Assembly: GCA_030753265.1 (NCBI GenBank)
Contig: JASMCQ010000088.1
Location: 1-64,000, forward strand
DNA: 64,000 nt
Reading direction: 5' to 3'
From: Dehalococcoidia bacterium
GTDB lineage: Bacteria; Chloroflexota; Dehalococcoidia; UBA3495
Position 1 is the stretch's first letter. The number at the start of each line of letters is the position of its first letter. The notes under the pieces are model-generated. The model was not told where the DNA came from. It worked only from the letters and a program-made list of their open reading frames with translations, and searched no databases. Positions 63,742 to 64,000 of the stretch are shown one piece after another. Both the position numbers and the translations under genes were made by a program.

Positions 63742-64000
63742 ATGACCGAAGATAGCAGGCTCCGATGGCTGCACACTGCCCGGAACCTTCAAGAAATGGA
63801 GGATCGGTACAATCAGTGGGCCCCGGAGTACGACGCAGATTCCGAGAATGATTTCGCCTACAGCGGCCCTCAAACAGCCACGTCGCTGCTGTCCCGTCAC
63901 GTGCCATTAGGGGCCAAATTCTGGACGCCGGAGCCGGTACCGGACTCGTGGGCCGGTGCCTGGCCGATCTTGGGCACACCGATCTAACGGCCATGGATAT
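63742..64000 (+). CDS. SAM-dependent methyltransferase, N-terminal part (frameshift, runs off the window)
   Basis: The start MTEDSRLRWLHTARNLQEMEDRYNQWAPEYDADSEN (ATG at 63742) is the usual N-terminus of a class I methyltransferase. At about 63916-63920, in GGCCAAATTCTGG, the frame is off by one base: the next frame continues ILDAGAGTGLVGRCLADLG, the SAM-binding motif I. Adding one base there restores AKILDAGAGTG. The rest is beyond the window edge. Substrate unknown. Confidence 0.75.

Overview
The window is GC-rich bacterial DNA (my estimate by eye is a little above 60% G+C) with many dispersed hairpin repeats. Its gene content recalls uncultured Chloroflexota of the Dehalococcoidia/SAR202 type: four family III CoA-transferases, two hydantoinase/oxoprolinase A-B pairs, amidohydrolases, nitronate monooxygenase, a type II DMSO-reductase-family molybdoenzyme and UGSC-motif selenoproteins. 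That placement is an inference from gene content; there is no rRNA, tRNA or universal marker here to confirm it. I saw no tRNA, rRNA, CRISPR array or transposase.

Layout. 0-7 kb: a zinc alcohol dehydrogenase cut by the window edge, a DhnA/LsrF-type aldolase, a phosphodiesterase, an SDR, a truncated agmatinase remnant and a nitronate monooxygenase. 7-9.6 kb: a probable minus-strand operon of amidohydrolase, a conserved unnamed protein (called 'partner' here), and a selenoprotein with an in-frame UGA in a U-G-S-C motif. 9.9-17.9 kb: a cell-surface protein and a five-gene plus-strand molybdoenzyme operon (catalytic subunit, 91-aa small protein, four-cluster ferredoxin subunit, TorD/NarJ chaperone, membrane-anchored heme b subunit). 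18.0-19.7 kb: a second UGSC selenoprotein, this time fused in one reading frame to the partner domain. 21-28.4 kb: CoA-transferases, an M24 peptidase and an SQR-like flavoprotein. 28.8-41.3 kb: two HyuA/HyuB pairs around a SelA-like PLP enzyme, a hydrolase and a maleate-isomerase-like racemase. 41.7-46.5 kb: a split MaoC-type dehydratase, a D-threonine-aldolase/D-serine-dehydratase-like enzyme, a hydrolase and an MFS exporter. 46.9-53.4 kb: addA/addB. 53.9-64 kb: an OYE/FadH-type flavoenzyme, an Frc-like CoA-transferase, a TlpA/DipZ-like protein, a Pro-rich anchored protein, an MFS carrier, an arylsulfotransferase-like propeller and the start of a methyltransferase.

Main discovery candidate: the UGSC selenoprotein/partner module. 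It occurs twice within 13 kb, once as two adjacent genes (partner then UGSC) and once as a single fused gene in the opposite order (UGSC then partner). The two copies flank the molybdoenzyme operon. Both UGA codons are followed at the same distance by a stem-loop with the shape and position of a bacterial SECIS, and one stem base pair differs by a compensatory change between the copies. The fusion and the adjacency together argue that the two proteins act as one redox unit of unknown reaction.

Caution: at least six genes carry single-base frameshifts or in-frame TAG codons inside otherwise intact reading frames, several next to homopolymers. Either this contig has uncorrected indel/substitution errors or this locus is decaying; read data would decide. 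Metabolically the genes suggest a heterotroph working on CoA-activated acids, hydantoin/lactam-like compounds and other recalcitrant organic molecules, with a respiratory molybdoenzyme on the outer face of the membrane.
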